Source: DASYAN01 sp963727755 (lineage in GTDB: Bacteria; Chloroflexota; Ktedonobacteria; Ktedonobacterales; Ktedonobacteraceae). Taken from it: 64,000 nucleotides of DNA. The stretch is from positions 1 to 64,000 of the forward strand of contig CAVSHN010000023.1 of the NCBI GenBank assembly GCA_963727755.1, given 5' to 3'. Below the pieces are notes generated by a model, which was given only the letters and a program-made list of their open reading frames with translations, had not been told where the DNA came from and made no database searches. The first letter of the stretch is position 1. Every line of letters begins with the position of its first letter. Position numbers and translations under genes: made by a program. Shown here one piece after another: positions 18,464 to 27,313 of the stretch.

Positions 18464-20932
18464 CTACGCTTTTGGCAGCACACGCTCCTGCGAGAATGCT
18501 TCAATACTATCACCTGCCTCGAACTCAGTGAAGTCTTCCAACACGATGCCACATTCGTAGCCACTGGCAACCTCACGAACATCATCTTTACCGCGACGTA
18601 ATGAGGCTATCTTGCCCTCGAAGACTTTCTGGTCCTTGCGCAGAATGCGTGCTTGTGAAGAACGGACGATTTTGCCATCGATGATACGGCATCCTGCAAT
18701 CACGGTAACCTTACCAGCTTTGAAGGTTTGAAGGACTTCGGCGTGTCCATCAATGACCTCTCGATATGTTGGTTCAAGCATACCAACAAGGGCAGCCTGG
18801 ATATCATCGATCAACTTGTAGATGACTTCATAATACCGAATGTCAACGCCCTCTTTTTGTGCCTCGCGCAGTGCTGCGCCATCAGCTTTGACGTTAAAAC
18901 CGATAATAATGGCACCAGACGCGCCTGCCAGATGAACGTCGGTCTCGCTAATGTTACCGATACCCTCATGGATCAGGCGTACCTTCATATTTTCTTCACC
19001 AAGCTTGGAGAGCGAACTCTTGATAGCTTCCGAGGAACCCTGTACGTCGCTCTTGAGAATCACATTCAGCTCTTTGACCTTGCCTTCTTGCATTTGCATG
19101 TAGAGGGTGTCAAGGCTGACTTGTCCCAATGGAGCGGCCTCGTTGCGTCGTTTTTCAGCTTCTAGCTGTGCTCGTTGTTTGGCGGTGCGCTCATCGTTGA
19201 CCACTTCGAGTCGATCACCTGCCTGTGGAACCTCGGAGAGGCCAAGGAGACTGACTGGCGTGCTCGGTGGGGCCTTCTGGATACGCTTGCCTCGGTCGTT
19301 GAACATGGCACGCACTTTGCCAGAGATTGCTCCGACCAAGATGGTGTCTCCCATCTTAAGCGTTCCCTGCTGGACGAGAACGGAAGCAATCACGCCAGTA
19401 TTCTTTTCTAATTTTGCCTCAATGATCACGCCAGTAGTCGGGCCATTGGGGTCCGCCTGAATATCCTGTATTTCTGCGACCAGCAGGATATATTCCAGTA
19501 GTTCGTCGATACCGATGTTCTTGCGTGCTGAGACTGGAACGCAGACAGTTTCTCCACCATATTCTTCGATGAGGATGCCAATTTCTGCTAGTTGTTGCTT
19601 GACTCGATCCGGGTTGGCATTGACCTTATCTATCTTATTGAGTGCAATAATAATCGGTACGTTCGCTGCTTTGGCGTGGTCAATGGCTTCGATTGTCTGC
19701 GGCATGATGCCATCGTCAGCAGCCACAACGATAATCGCGATATGGGTAACCTGAGCACCACGCGCACGCATAGCGGTAAATGCCTCGTGGCCAGGAGTAT
19801 CCAGGAAAGTAATCTTCTTCCCATTAATCTCGACTTGATAGGCACCGATGTGCTGAGTGATACCGCCCGCTTCGTTGATTGCCACTTTCGTTTTACGGAT
19901 AGTGTCAAGCAATGAGGTCTTACCGTGGTCAACGTGTCCCATGATGGTGACTACAGGGGGTACTTCTACGGTCTGGCCCTCTTTACGCGAGGCTATCATT
20001 GCATCACTAGCGGATAATGGGCGATCTTTACTAACTGCTGTTGTCGTGGCTGCTAGTGGTGTTGGCTCATAGCCAATCTCTTGTGCCACCAGAGCAGCCT
20101 TTTCGTAGTCAACAACCTCATTGATGTTAGCAAAAATGCTATGCTTGATGAGAGTACGGATTACTTCGGTAGCCGAAACATTTAAGGTCTCTGCAAGATC
20201 TTTGACAATAATTTGTGGTGGCAGCGAGATTGGTCCAGTTGGTTTCTCTTTCACTGGTGCTGCTCGCCGTTCTTGGCTTCGCGTAGCGCTCTTGTTGGAA
20301 CGAGATGCAGGCTTTGCACCAGTAGTGCTAGCCGCTCGTTTTTGCACGTTAGGTCGTGCGCTAGGAGCGCTAGAGCGTCCTGGACCTGCTGATCGCGTCC
20401 CAGTGGTGGCAGAGCGTCCTGGTCGCCCACTACTTGCCGCTGTGCCATCAGTTTGCTGCGCTGGTCGTTGTGCTGTCTGGCTTGCGGTTCCACTCTGTGG
20501 CGGGCGATGCTGTGGCGAGCGCTGTTGGTAAGGAGCATTTGCTGGTCTAGGCTGTGCTCTTCCAGTACGCTGAGCTGCTGCGGGACGATTGCCTGTAGCC
20601 GTTTGACCATCTGAGGAGGTGTGCTGGGCTGATGCTCTGCTCTCTTGGGTGGTTGAATGGGTGCGGCTAGGGCGTGGTGTAGAAGGATTGGCAGTATTAC
20701 TCTGGGCTACAGTAGAGCGCGATGTGGTCGCAAGCTCGTTCTCGTCAGGGCTAGAAGTCCCTATCGTACCCTGCTGTGCGGTCGAGTTTGTACGCTGCCG
20801 AGATGGTGCTTTGACCTGCTGCACCTGGCTACTGGTTGTTGCATTCTCTGGTTTTGAGCGGGCAGTAACTTTTGTCTTCGTCTGAGGTTTTGCCTGCTCG
20901 CTTCCACCTGGAAGTTCTGATATATCTCTCAT
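18464..20932 (-). CDS. infB: Translation initiation factor IF-2
   Basis: IF-2 is the GTPase that places initiator tRNA on the 30S subunit and promotes subunit joining. Residues 1-235 are a low-complexity Q/S/T/A/P/R-rich region. The IF2_N domain follows (KDLAETLNVSATEVIR, near 245). The G-domain starts near 330 with GHVDHGKTSLLD (G1), then FLDTPGHEAF (G3) and ALNKIDK (G4). Domains II-IV end with AGDSIEAFSQE. The 822-residue length is usual. Its start lies 512 bp after ylxR, an unusually long gap that contains a promoter candidate and a repeated RNA motif. Confidence 0.97.
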   Translation of the reverse strand: MRDISELPGGSEQAKPQTKTKVTARSKPENATTSSQVQQVKAPSRQRTNSTAQQGTIGTSSPDENELATTSRSTVAQSNTANPSTPRPSRTHSTTQESRASAQHTSSDGQTATGNRPAAAQRTGRAQPRPANAPYQQRSPQHRPPQSGTASQTAQRPAQQTDGTAASSGRPGRSATTGTRSAGPGRSSAPSARPNVQKRAASTTGAKPASRSNKSATRSQERRAAPVKEKPTGPISLPPQIIVKDLAETLNVSATEVIRTLIKHSIFANINEVVDYEKAALVAQEIGYEPTPLAATTTAVSKDRPLSASDAMIASRKEGQTVEVPPVVTIMGHVDHGKTSLLDTIRKTKVAINEAGGITQHIGAYQVEINGKKITFLDTPGHEAFTAMRARGAQVTHIAIIVVAADDGIMPQTIEAIDHAKAANVPIIIALNKIDKVNANPDRVKQQLAEIGILIEEYGGETVCVPVSARKNIGIDELLEYILLVAEIQDIQADPNGPTTGVIIEAKLEKNTGVIASVLVQQGTLKMGDTILVGAISGKVRAMFNDRGKRIQKAPPSTPVSLLGLSEVPQAGDRLEVVNDERTAKQRAQLEAEKRRNEAAPLGQVSLDTLYMQMQEGKVKELNVILKSDVQGSSEAIKSSLSKLGEENMKVRLIHEGIGNISETDVHLAGASGAIIIGFNVKADGAALREAQKEGVDIRYYEVIYKLIDDIQAALVGMLEPTYREVIDGHAEVLQTFKAGKVTVIAGCRIIDGKIVRSSQARILRKDQKVFEGKIASLRRGKDDVREVASGYECGIVLEDFTEFEAGDSIEAFSQERVLPKA

Positions 20933-21293
20933 GAAGAAGACTCCCTTCTATCAAATGAAGCGCCAAAGATGGCGATGGAAATCTCTCTTCACAGCCATGA
21001 AAAAGGCCTGTCGCCCCTTCCATCTTCAAAGAGAAGAATAGGGGGGACAGACCCTCGTTTGGGTGCAGTGCCAGGCGTATTTTGGTCTGCGCTCTTCGGC
21101 TTATGTAATCATAGCTGATCGCTCCGCAAACATTCGCTTACAACTGCCCTGAATACGAGGGGCTGTGTCTCTGTCAAGAGTAGAGAAAAAACGACACATT
21201 TTTCAATCACATCAACTTTTGGGCACAAAGCCCAACAAAACACGTAGCGTAGGAACTCATCCCTAGGAATCGCTACGATAGCTTTCGTGATAG

Positions 21294-21346
21294 ATCCCTT
21301 GCGGGAAGGCATTTTTTTTGGGAACGCCTAAACCCTACGAGTTTCT
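21294..21346 (-). ncRNA. Candidate structured RNA motif (double hairpin), copy 1
   Basis: On the minus strand: AGGGTTTAG, then AGGCGTT, an A-rich loop, AATGCCT, then TCCCGCAAGGGA, a stem closed by a GCAA tetraloop. The same order occurs at 62797-62850 with AGCCGTT/AACGGCT in the first stem. The two copies differ at paired positions in ways that keep pairing. It lies near the start of the predicted infB leader. It may be a regulatory element or a relic of a transposon end. Confidence 0.45.
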
Positions 21347-21393
21347 AGTGTTCTATCCTTTTGAAAAGATAGGAATAATTGCCGACTGTTCTC

Positions 21394-21422
21394 AGTATAG
21401 CTTATAATAAGAATCCTTGCAA
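21394..21422 (-). promoter_or_regulatory. Candidate promoter for infB
   Basis: On the minus strand TTGCAA (21417-21422) is separated by 17 nt from TATACT (21394-21399). The spacing and boxes fit a housekeeping promoter reading into the infB leader. A plus-strand TTGCCG-17-TATAAT overlaps it but has no gene to serve. Confidence 0.45.
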
Positions 21423-21444
21423 CCTTATGTTTGCTTGCAAAGAC

Positions 21445-21744
21445 TCAATCTTTTGGCAAGGTAGCCACGTACTCGTCTAGTGTAGCACGATCCTCAGCAG
21501 CAATTTGCATTTCAAATTCGTGCTCGAGTCGCTTTCCTTTTAATGCTTGCTCCCAGCAGGAAAGCCGTGCACAGAGATACGCGCCACGTCCAGACTTTTT
21601 GCCAGTTGCATCGATAAACACATGCCCATCAGGTGTGCGCACGATGCGTAATAATTCGCGCTTAGGCTTCGTTTGGTGACAAGCAACGCAGGTACGCAAG
21701 GGAATATGTTTTGGTGGCTTTTGCTGTTTATTAGTTTTTGCCAT
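21445..21744 (-). CDS. ylxR: YlxR (DUF448) RNA-binding protein
   Basis: YlxR proteins lie between nusA and infB in most bacteria; the fold binds RNA, and in Bacillus YlxR modulates RNase P or transcription. The protein has 99 residues with PLRTCVACHQTKPKRELLRI, the conserved RVTPDG-like VRTPDGHVFID and GRGAYLCARLSCWEQA. The two cysteine pairs of the family are present. It follows nusA by 15 bp. Confidence 0.9.
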   Translation of the reverse strand: MAKTNKQQKPPKHIPLRTCVACHQTKPKRELLRIVRTPDGHVFIDATGKKSGRGAYLCARLSCWEQALKGKRLEHEFEMQIAAEDRATLDEYVATLPKD

Positions 21745-21759
21745 ATCACCTTCCCCTTA

Positions 21760-22935
21760 CTAGTACTTTCCGCTACCACGGCTGCGTTTGGGACCATTCT
21801 CACGATCATGCCGTCCTGCTGAACGCTCGCGTCTTGGAGAGAGACTAACAGCTTCTGGTGCCTCATCTACTGCTGGCTCTTCGTAAATCTCGCCTTCGGC
21901 AGGCTTAGTGACATCAACGCGCCAGCCTGTTAGTTTTGCGGCTAGGCGTGCATTTTGCCCATCTTTGCCGATAGCAAGCGATAACTGCTTTTCAAGAACA
22001 GTTACCAACGCAGTATGATCTGCTTCGCGTAATAGCGTTTTGAGTGGCTTCACCGGGCTAAGCGAGTTGGATACGAACGTAGCGGGATCAGGATTCCACT
22101 GAATAATATCAATTTTTTCGTCATTAAGTTCCCGCACAATATTATTGATGCGTGAGCCTCGGACGCCAACACATGATCCAATGGGGTCCAAGCCTTCCTG
22201 GCGTGCCACCACAGCCACTTTTGAACGACTGCCCGGTTCGCGAGCAATCGCTTTAATTTCAACGGACCCCTCATACACCTCGGGGACCTCGGACTCAAAT
22301 AGGCGACGAACCAGATCACGGTGAGTACGTGAGACCAAGATTTGTAGCATACGTCCCTGAACGCGACGAACATCATACACAAATACACGCAGACGTTGTC
22401 CAGAACGATATCGCTCAGTGGGGACCTCTTCAGAGGCAGGCATAATGCCTTCCACTTTATCTACTTTATCGAGGTCAAAGTCGATCAGCCAACCGCGAGC
22501 GGGGTCCTGACGCGTGAGAGTTCCCAGGCGAATTTCTCCAACCCAGTTTTTGATTTGGTCATAGAGGTGCTCATGCTCTGCCTCGCGAATGCGTTGGAGA
22601 ATAACTTGCTTGGCGGTTTGGGCTGGTATACGGGTGAAGATAAATGACAAGTCCACATCCATTGATTGCCCAAGGGCCGCATGTGGCATCAGGCGTTGTG
22701 CCTCTGCCAGGGAGATCTCTTCGTTGGGGTCTTTGACCTGGGCTACTACTCGTTTTGACGCCCAGACATGCACCTCACCGTTCTTGTCGACTTCGATGCG
22801 GACATTCTCGCCGCCTCCAAAGCTTTTCCGGTAAGCTGCTAGTAGGGCGGTGGCAACTGTTTCCATAACCACTTCGCGGGGTAGCCCCTTCTCGGCAATT
22901 AGTTGTGCGATAGCTGCTTGAAATTCGCTCCTCAT
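21760..22935 (-). CDS. nusA: Transcription termination/antitermination protein NusA
   Basis: NusA binds RNA polymerase and RNA to control pausing, termination and antitermination. ATG 22935, with GGAGGAG upstream, begins MRSEFQAAIAQLIAEKGL; the open frame extends further upstream but that part is not NusA-like. The N-terminal domain (VVMETVATALLAAYRKSF), S1 domain (VEGIMPASEEVPTERYR) and two KH domains (GSCVGVRGSRINNIVRELN; LAIGKDGQNARLAAKLTGW) are in order. The basic tail (residues about 365-391) lacks the acidic repeats of E. coli NusA. No rimP gene precedes it, which departs from the common order. Confidence 0.95.
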   Translation of the reverse strand: MRSEFQAAIAQLIAEKGLPREVVMETVATALLAAYRKSFGGGENVRIEVDKNGEVHVWASKRVVAQVKDPNEEISLAEAQRLMPHAALGQSMDVDLSFIFTRIPAQTAKQVILQRIREAEHEHLYDQIKNWVGEIRLGTLTRQDPARGWLIDFDLDKVDKVEGIMPASEEVPTERYRSGQRLRVFVYDVRRVQGRMLQILVSRTHRDLVRRLFESEVPEVYEGSVEIKAIAREPGSRSKVAVVARQEGLDPIGSCVGVRGSRINNIVRELNDEKIDIIQWNPDPATFVSNSLSPVKPLKTLLREADHTALVTVLEKQLSLAIGKDGQNARLAAKLTGWRVDVTKPAEGEIYEEPAVDEAPEAVSLSPRRERSAGRHDRENGPKRSRGSGKY

Positions 22936-23431
22936 GGCCTGCTCCTCCCGCTGGCGCCCGGTAATAAATCCATCGTTTTTTCGAGTGCAAAAGAAAAAAG
23001 GTCTATGGCAAACAGAAAAGTGGGGGCTCCCCACTTTTTCCTAAAAATTTCCTTAATTCTAAAGCTATTATAGCATGTAGTTTGCCGTTTGGCTAGGGGA
23101 TTTTGTCGCCTTGTTGCCTTACGGAATGAAGCAGCAACGTAGCAGTCAAGATCTAGGGCATTGAGCGGGCTCGCAAGATTCTCTCGGTACTTACACGCCT
23201 ATTGGCAGCATACGTGCCGATCCATGAAAAGGTTCCTTCTCACCTCTTTTCATTGCATTAATCTCTATATACGCAGCTTGATTGTAGCTCCTTCCATAAT
23301 CCTACCACATGGTTCTCAGTTGTGCGAATGTTGCTGATGGCTATGCGCAGAGTGAACTTTCCGTGCACATGCGTATGGGAAAGAAAGTAGCACCCAGCTG
23401 CATTATCACAAAGACGAGCCTTACCAACAGA
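22936..23431. other. Intergenic region between menA and nusA
   Basis: It holds the nusA promoter candidate (listed separately). No gene is supported. Confidence 0.5.
23067..23075 (-). promoter_or_regulatory. Candidate extended -10 promoter for the nusA operon
   Basis: On the minus strand TGCTATAAT gives a perfect -10 box with an extended TGn, about 130 nt before the nusA start. No strong -35 box is seen, which is usual for extended -10 promoters. Confidence 0.45.
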
Positions 23432-24364
23432 TCATTTTTGCGCCATAAGTACCAAGAGTGCCAATGAGAAACACATTCCAAATGCCAAGTGCAACAAAGA
23501 TGTTTGTTTTATTCCTACGATAAATGCTCTGCGGTCACTGGCTGTCAGGACGGAGCGCACGTTGAGAAAAGCAAACGGGAATGTTAACCAGACAGTCAGT
23601 GTGATGAGTGGCAAGAGCCCCATCAGCGCAAAAATCGTTATTGTCATATAGCTACCCATGACCAGAGCAGTATGATAGAATTGTCCAAACTTCAGTCCGA
23701 AGCGTACTGGCAAAGTCTTCTTATTCACGGCCAGATCATCCTGGTAGTCACGCACATTGTTCATATTGAGAATGGCAGTCACCAGCAGGCCTACAGGCAC
23801 ACTGGCCGCAAAAGCAGCCCAGGACCAATGCTGGATTTGTACATAGTATGAGCCCCATGTCATCAAAAAGCCCATCGCGATATAGACAAGAAGGTCGCCA
23901 AGACCACGGCTGGCAAGTTTGAATGGTTTGGCACTGTAGAAGTATGCAATGAGCATACCTGCCAGCCCAAACAGGATAATGATCGGCCCTACTAGGAAAA
24001 TGAGCGCGATTCCCAGCAGTGTTGCGATACTAAAGCTGATAATACCACCACTGAGTACCTGATTGGCTGTCATTTCATGGTGGAAGATCACTGTCATGGC
24101 TCCTAATGAGCCAGCATGGTCTAATCCATAGCGGTAATCAAAATATTCGTTGAAATAGTTTGTACCGATTTGCAGGAACAGACAGGAGAAAAATGTAGCC
24201 AGGAAAGTCACTAGGTGAAATGTGCCTTCGTAGCTAGCAATGGCCGTTCCAACTAGGAGTGGACTGACTGTTGCAGTCAATGTCATGGGACGACTCGTCT
24301 TTATCCAGATTTTCCAGGAGGCAGAATGTATAGGCTGCCCCGAAACTGTATGGGCATCTTTCAT
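23432..24364 (-). CDS. menA: 1,4-dihydroxy-2-naphthoate polyprenyltransferase (UbiA family, MenA-like)
   Basis: MenA attaches a polyprenyl chain to 1,4-dihydroxy-2-naphthoate in menaquinone synthesis. The 310-residue membrane protein has about eight hydrophobic segments. The first prenyl-diphosphate-binding motif is NYFNEYFDYRYGLD near residue 70 and the second NNVRDYQDDLAVNKKTL near residue 200; both match MenA better than UbiA or heme O synthase. The start at 24364 is plausible (MKDAHTVSGQPIHSASWKIW). It stands alone between nusA and a small membrane protein gene. Prenyl acceptor is inferred from family resemblance. Confidence 0.8.
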   Translation of the reverse strand: MKDAHTVSGQPIHSASWKIWIKTSRPMTLTATVSPLLVGTAIASYEGTFHLVTFLATFFSCLFLQIGTNYFNEYFDYRYGLDHAGSLGAMTVIFHHEMTANQVLSGGIISFSIATLLGIALIFLVGPIIILFGLAGMLIAYFYSAKPFKLASRGLGDLLVYIAMGFLMTWGSYYVQIQHWSWAAFAASVPVGLLVTAILNMNNVRDYQDDLAVNKKTLPVRFGLKFGQFYHTALVMGSYMTITIFALMGLLPLITLTVWLTFPFAFLNVRSVLTASDRRAFIVGIKQTSLLHLAFGMCFSLALLVLMAQK

Positions 24365-24631
24365 TAGTGTCTTCTCTTGTGTGCGTGAGGTATAAAAGTG
24401 CTTGGTAGTCCGCGTCGATACTAGTATAGTAAGGCTTTCTGCGACGATCTGTCAAAAGTAGGACCTACAAAGGGTATGCAGAGGATTGTTGCATGAGAGG
24501 TGTTCGCTGCATCTCCGAGTATCCATAGGGTAGCCGAATAACGTGTCTAGTTGGAGGAGATACTAGCGCGGTGTTCTGGGTGACATGTAAAAGTAGTTTT
24601 TATGGAAGCTTAGCAGAAAGGAAAAACGTTT

Positions 24632-24862
24632 ATGGCAGATGTAAAAGTAACAGGTCGTGTTCCTCAAGATATGCAAGAGCAATACTTTCGTGCGACGGAT
24701 CAGGTGCCACCAGAGGTATGGTATTGGGCGGCAATGAGTTCTATCATTGCTTCTGCGGTACTTTTTGTTATGGGGAGACGCGACTGGAGCATCTTTGTAG
24801 GTCAGTGGCCGGCTGCATTCATTCTCTTTGGTGTTTTCCACAAGTTGTTGCACCAGCGTTAG
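24632..24862 (+). CDS. Small two-helix membrane protein, unknown function
   Basis: This 76-residue protein starts MADVKVTGRVPQDMQEQYFR. It has two hydrophobic segments: VWYWAAMSSIIASAVLFVMG (residues about 28-47) and WPAAFILFGVFHKLL (about 58-72). AAAGGA lies about 10 nt before the ATG. No family is recognised. The clean start, ribosome site and membrane pattern support a real gene. Confidence 0.6.
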   Translation: MADVKVTGRVPQDMQEQYFRATDQVPPEVWYWAAMSSIIASAVLFVMGRRDWSIFVGQWPAAFILFGVFHKLLHQR

Positions 24863-24927
24863 CACCTATTGCTTCCTGGGCCGAGGTTCTGTAAGTCAGG
24901 CTTGGTGAGAACAGTCTTGAGGAAAAT

Positions 24928-24965
24928 ACTAGAGCTGTCAACGGCAGGCCGCTGGCAGCTCTAGT
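24928..24965. terminator. Inverted repeat after the small membrane protein gene
   Basis: ACTAGAGCTG and CAGCTCTAGT form a 10-bp stem. It lacks a T-run, so intrinsic termination is uncertain. Confidence 0.4.
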
Positions 24966-25083
24966 GGGGAGTTCGGTGTTATATGCCTGAAGCCTTTGGC
25001 ATCAGTTCTTTTTGCTTATCAGCTTGTAGATCGTGGGACAATTTGCTGGGAAATGTCCCTTTTTTAGCTTGAAAACTCCTCAT

Positions 25084-27199
25084 CTCACGGTTCGCTGATT
25101 CAGGAAGAGGGTTAGGCAAAAAGGTGGTAAACTGAGAGTAGTGGTAGCCAAAGTGGGGAGAGAAGGCGGGATCACAGCAGAGCCAAGGGGATAAAAGAGT
25201 ATGGAAGAAGAAAGCAACCAAGATCTCATAATAACAACGGAACGAGTAGATGACCTCCCAGTGCTATTTGCCCAAATGGAGAAGATGGGGATAGCAGAAC
25301 TGCTAGATGAGCACTTTTTGGTGCATGGAAACTGGGGAGGATTGAGTCTGGGAAAGGTGGGCGTCGGCTGGCTCAGTCATATTCTTTCCAAGGGCAGCCA
25401 TAAGCTCAATCACGTTGAGTCTTGGGCGGAAGAGCACCTGCGCATTTTGCAGAGTTGCCTAGACGAGCAGGTACGTACCCTGGACTGGAGTGACGATCAT
25501 CTAGCGCTGGTGCTCAACTATTTGGGGGATGATAAGCAATGGGATGCATTTGATGCTGATTTATCGAAAAAACTGATCAGGGTCTACGATTTAGATCCTC
25601 AGATTGTGCGGTTAGATAGTACAAGCAGCAGCAGTTATGCTCAAATCACGCCTGATGGTCTGTTTCAACTCGGTCACAGCAAGGATCACCGGCCAGACTT
25701 ACCCCAATTCAAGGTGCAACTCGCAGCTCTTGACCCAATTGGGCTTCCATTGACAAACACGATTGTGTCGGGAGAAAGAGCAGATGATGTACTCTATGTG
25801 CCTGAGATAAAGAAGATTCAAGATGTGCTGGGTCGACATGGTCTGCTCTACATTGGAGACTGCAAAATGGCAGCATTGGCGACCCGGGCCTACCTCGCCC
25901 GAAGTGCAGATTACTACGTGTGTCCGTTGTCTGCTGTGCAACTGAATGCTGAGCAGCGAGCAGCCTTGCTGCAACCAGTCTGGGACGGCGTGCAGGAACT
26001 AGAAGCCATTGAGCGGATCAATGACAAGGGCGAAAAGGTGGTGATTGCTCGCGGGTTCCAAACGCAGCGCACCCAACAGAGCACGGATGTCTTCTCGTGG
26101 CAGGAGCGGTTACTGATTGTGCGCTCCCTGAAACTGGCAGTAGCGCAGGAAAGAGGGCTACGGGAGCGGGTCGCCCATGCAAAGGCAGAGGTACAAGGGC
26201 TCAATGAGCGGGGACGAGGCAAGCGTCATTTCCGGGACCGGGAGGAGTTACAAAAAGCGGCTGAGTCCATTGTGCACCGCTATCGCGTGGAGGGCGAGCT
26301 TGTGCTCTGCTATCAGGAGCAGGAGAGCGAGCGAGCCGTGCGAGGCTATGGGGATCGCGAGGCGGGGATCAGAGTGGAGCGTGAGGTGAACGTGGAAGTG
26401 GAAATTGATGAAGCGGCATTGGCTCAGACCATCCAAGCGTTGGGATGGCAAGTGTATGCCACCAATGCTCCGGCCTCACAGTTCAGTCTGAGCAAACTGG
26501 TTCTAGCCTATCGCAGTGAATACCTCATTGAGCACGATTTTGGGCGGCTCAAAGGGGAGTCCTTGTCCTTACGGCCACTCTATCTGGCCTCACCCCACCG
26601 CGTGAAAGGCCTCCTACGCTTGTTAACAATCGGGTTGCGTGTCTTGATTTTGTTGGAGTTTGAAGTGCGTCAAAAATTGGCGGCACGAGGGGAAAAACTG
26701 GCAGGCTTGTATGCGGGACAAGCGACGCGAGCCACCGCTCGTCCAACCGCTGAGAAGCTGTTGCAGACTTTTGATGGCATCACCCTGACCAGGGTGAAAC
26801 AAGGCAATCAGAAGTATTTGCATGTAACGCCATTATCACCGTTACAGAAAACTATTCTTGAACTACTTGCTTTGCCACTAGATCTCTTTGCTACGGTCAC
26901 AGCCAACCCACGCAGCATTGCTCATGCTCAGTCGTAGTGAGGTAAAACATGCACAAAAAGCAGTATTTCTGCCCTCCGTCGCCGTCAGGGCAATCGCGAC
27001 GATCCACTGAGCTTGGTAAGACTCCTGTGATCTGAGCTTACTGTACGCTGATTTTGCACTGACGGCTCTGTCGGCATTTTCCCAGCTCATGTCCTGATGC
27101 TTTCGGTCAAAAAAGCGGGAAGTGGGGCTTGATACCTGCTCCATTCTTGGCCATTAAGCCATTCTTTCCAACTCCCTTTTGAAATGAGCGAACCGTGAG
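25084..27199 (+). mobile_element. IS1634-like (IS4-superfamily) insertion sequence, complete
   Basis: The element is bounded by inverted repeats CTCACGGTTCGCTGATT (25084-25100) and its partner AGCGAACCGTGAG (27187-27199). Directly outside, CCTCAT occurs on both sides (25078-25083 and 27200-27205), a 6-bp target duplication. One transposase gene fills most of the element, leaving about 260 bp of noncoding right end. Intact ends and an intact gene suggest a fairly recent insertion, upstream of the glycosyltransferase gene. Confidence 0.85.
25201..26937 (+). CDS. IS1634 family transposase
   Basis: This 578-residue DDE transposase has an N-terminal DUF4277-like region (ERVDDLPVLFAQMEKMGIAE). The first catalytic aspartate lies in IVRLDSTSSSSYAQ (residue about 138), the second in LYIGDCKMAALATRAYL (residue about 220), and the glutamate region in YRSEYLIEHDFGRLKG near residue 445. 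The chemistry is cut-and-paste or copy-type DNA transposition. The frame is intact. Only a weak ribosome site (AAAAGAG) precedes ATG 25201, common for IS genes. Confidence 0.88.
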   Translation: MEEESNQDLIITTERVDDLPVLFAQMEKMGIAELLDEHFLVHGNWGGLSLGKVGVGWLSHILSKGSHKLNHVESWAEEHLRILQSCLDEQVRTLDWSDDHLALVLNYLGDDKQWDAFDADLSKKLIRVYDLDPQIVRLDSTSSSSYAQITPDGLFQLGHSKDHRPDLPQFKVQLAALDPIGLPLTNTIVSGERADDVLYVPEIKKIQDVLGRHGLLYIGDCKMAALATRAYLARSADYYVCPLSAVQLNAEQRAALLQPVWDGVQELEAIERINDKGEKVVIARGFQTQRTQQSTDVFSWQERLLIVRSLKLAVAQERGLRERVAHAKAEVQGLNERGRGKRHFRDREELQKAAESIVHRYRVEGELVLCYQEQESERAVRGYGDREAGIRVEREVNVEVEIDEAALAQTIQALGWQVYATNAPASQFSLSKLVLAYRSEYLIEHDFGRLKGESLSLRPLYLASPHRVKGLLRLLTIGLRVLILLEFEVRQKLAARGEKLAGLYAGQATRATARPTAEKLLQTFDGITLTRVKQGNQKYLHVTPLSPLQKTILELLALPLDLFATVTANPRSIAHAQS

Positions 27200-27313
27200 C
27201 CTCATTGATCAGGTATCCTATTTCTGAAGGGTGGGTCTGATTGGAAATGTGCAAGGATAGAGAAGTACTTTTAAAACAAGCATCATTAATTTGAGGAGAA
27301 GTGAGAGAAGTTT

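Larger units (their letters stand above)
20933..21444 (-). other. Long leader region between ylxR and infB
   Basis: No convincing gene lies here; a 67-codon open frame (21109-21312) has no family resemblance. The region holds a sigma70-like promoter candidate near 21394-21422 and the double-hairpin motif at 21294-21346, leaving a transcribed leader of about 450 nt before infB. Near 20960-21010 a segment GAAGATGGAAGGGG with GGCCTTTTTC might pair with flanking sequence, but I see no clear terminator. Confidence 0.5.

Noticed and set aside
21109..21312. 67-codon frame in the infB leader
   Set aside because: Composition and lack of a ribosome site suggest noncoding DNA; part of it only translates the hairpin motif.
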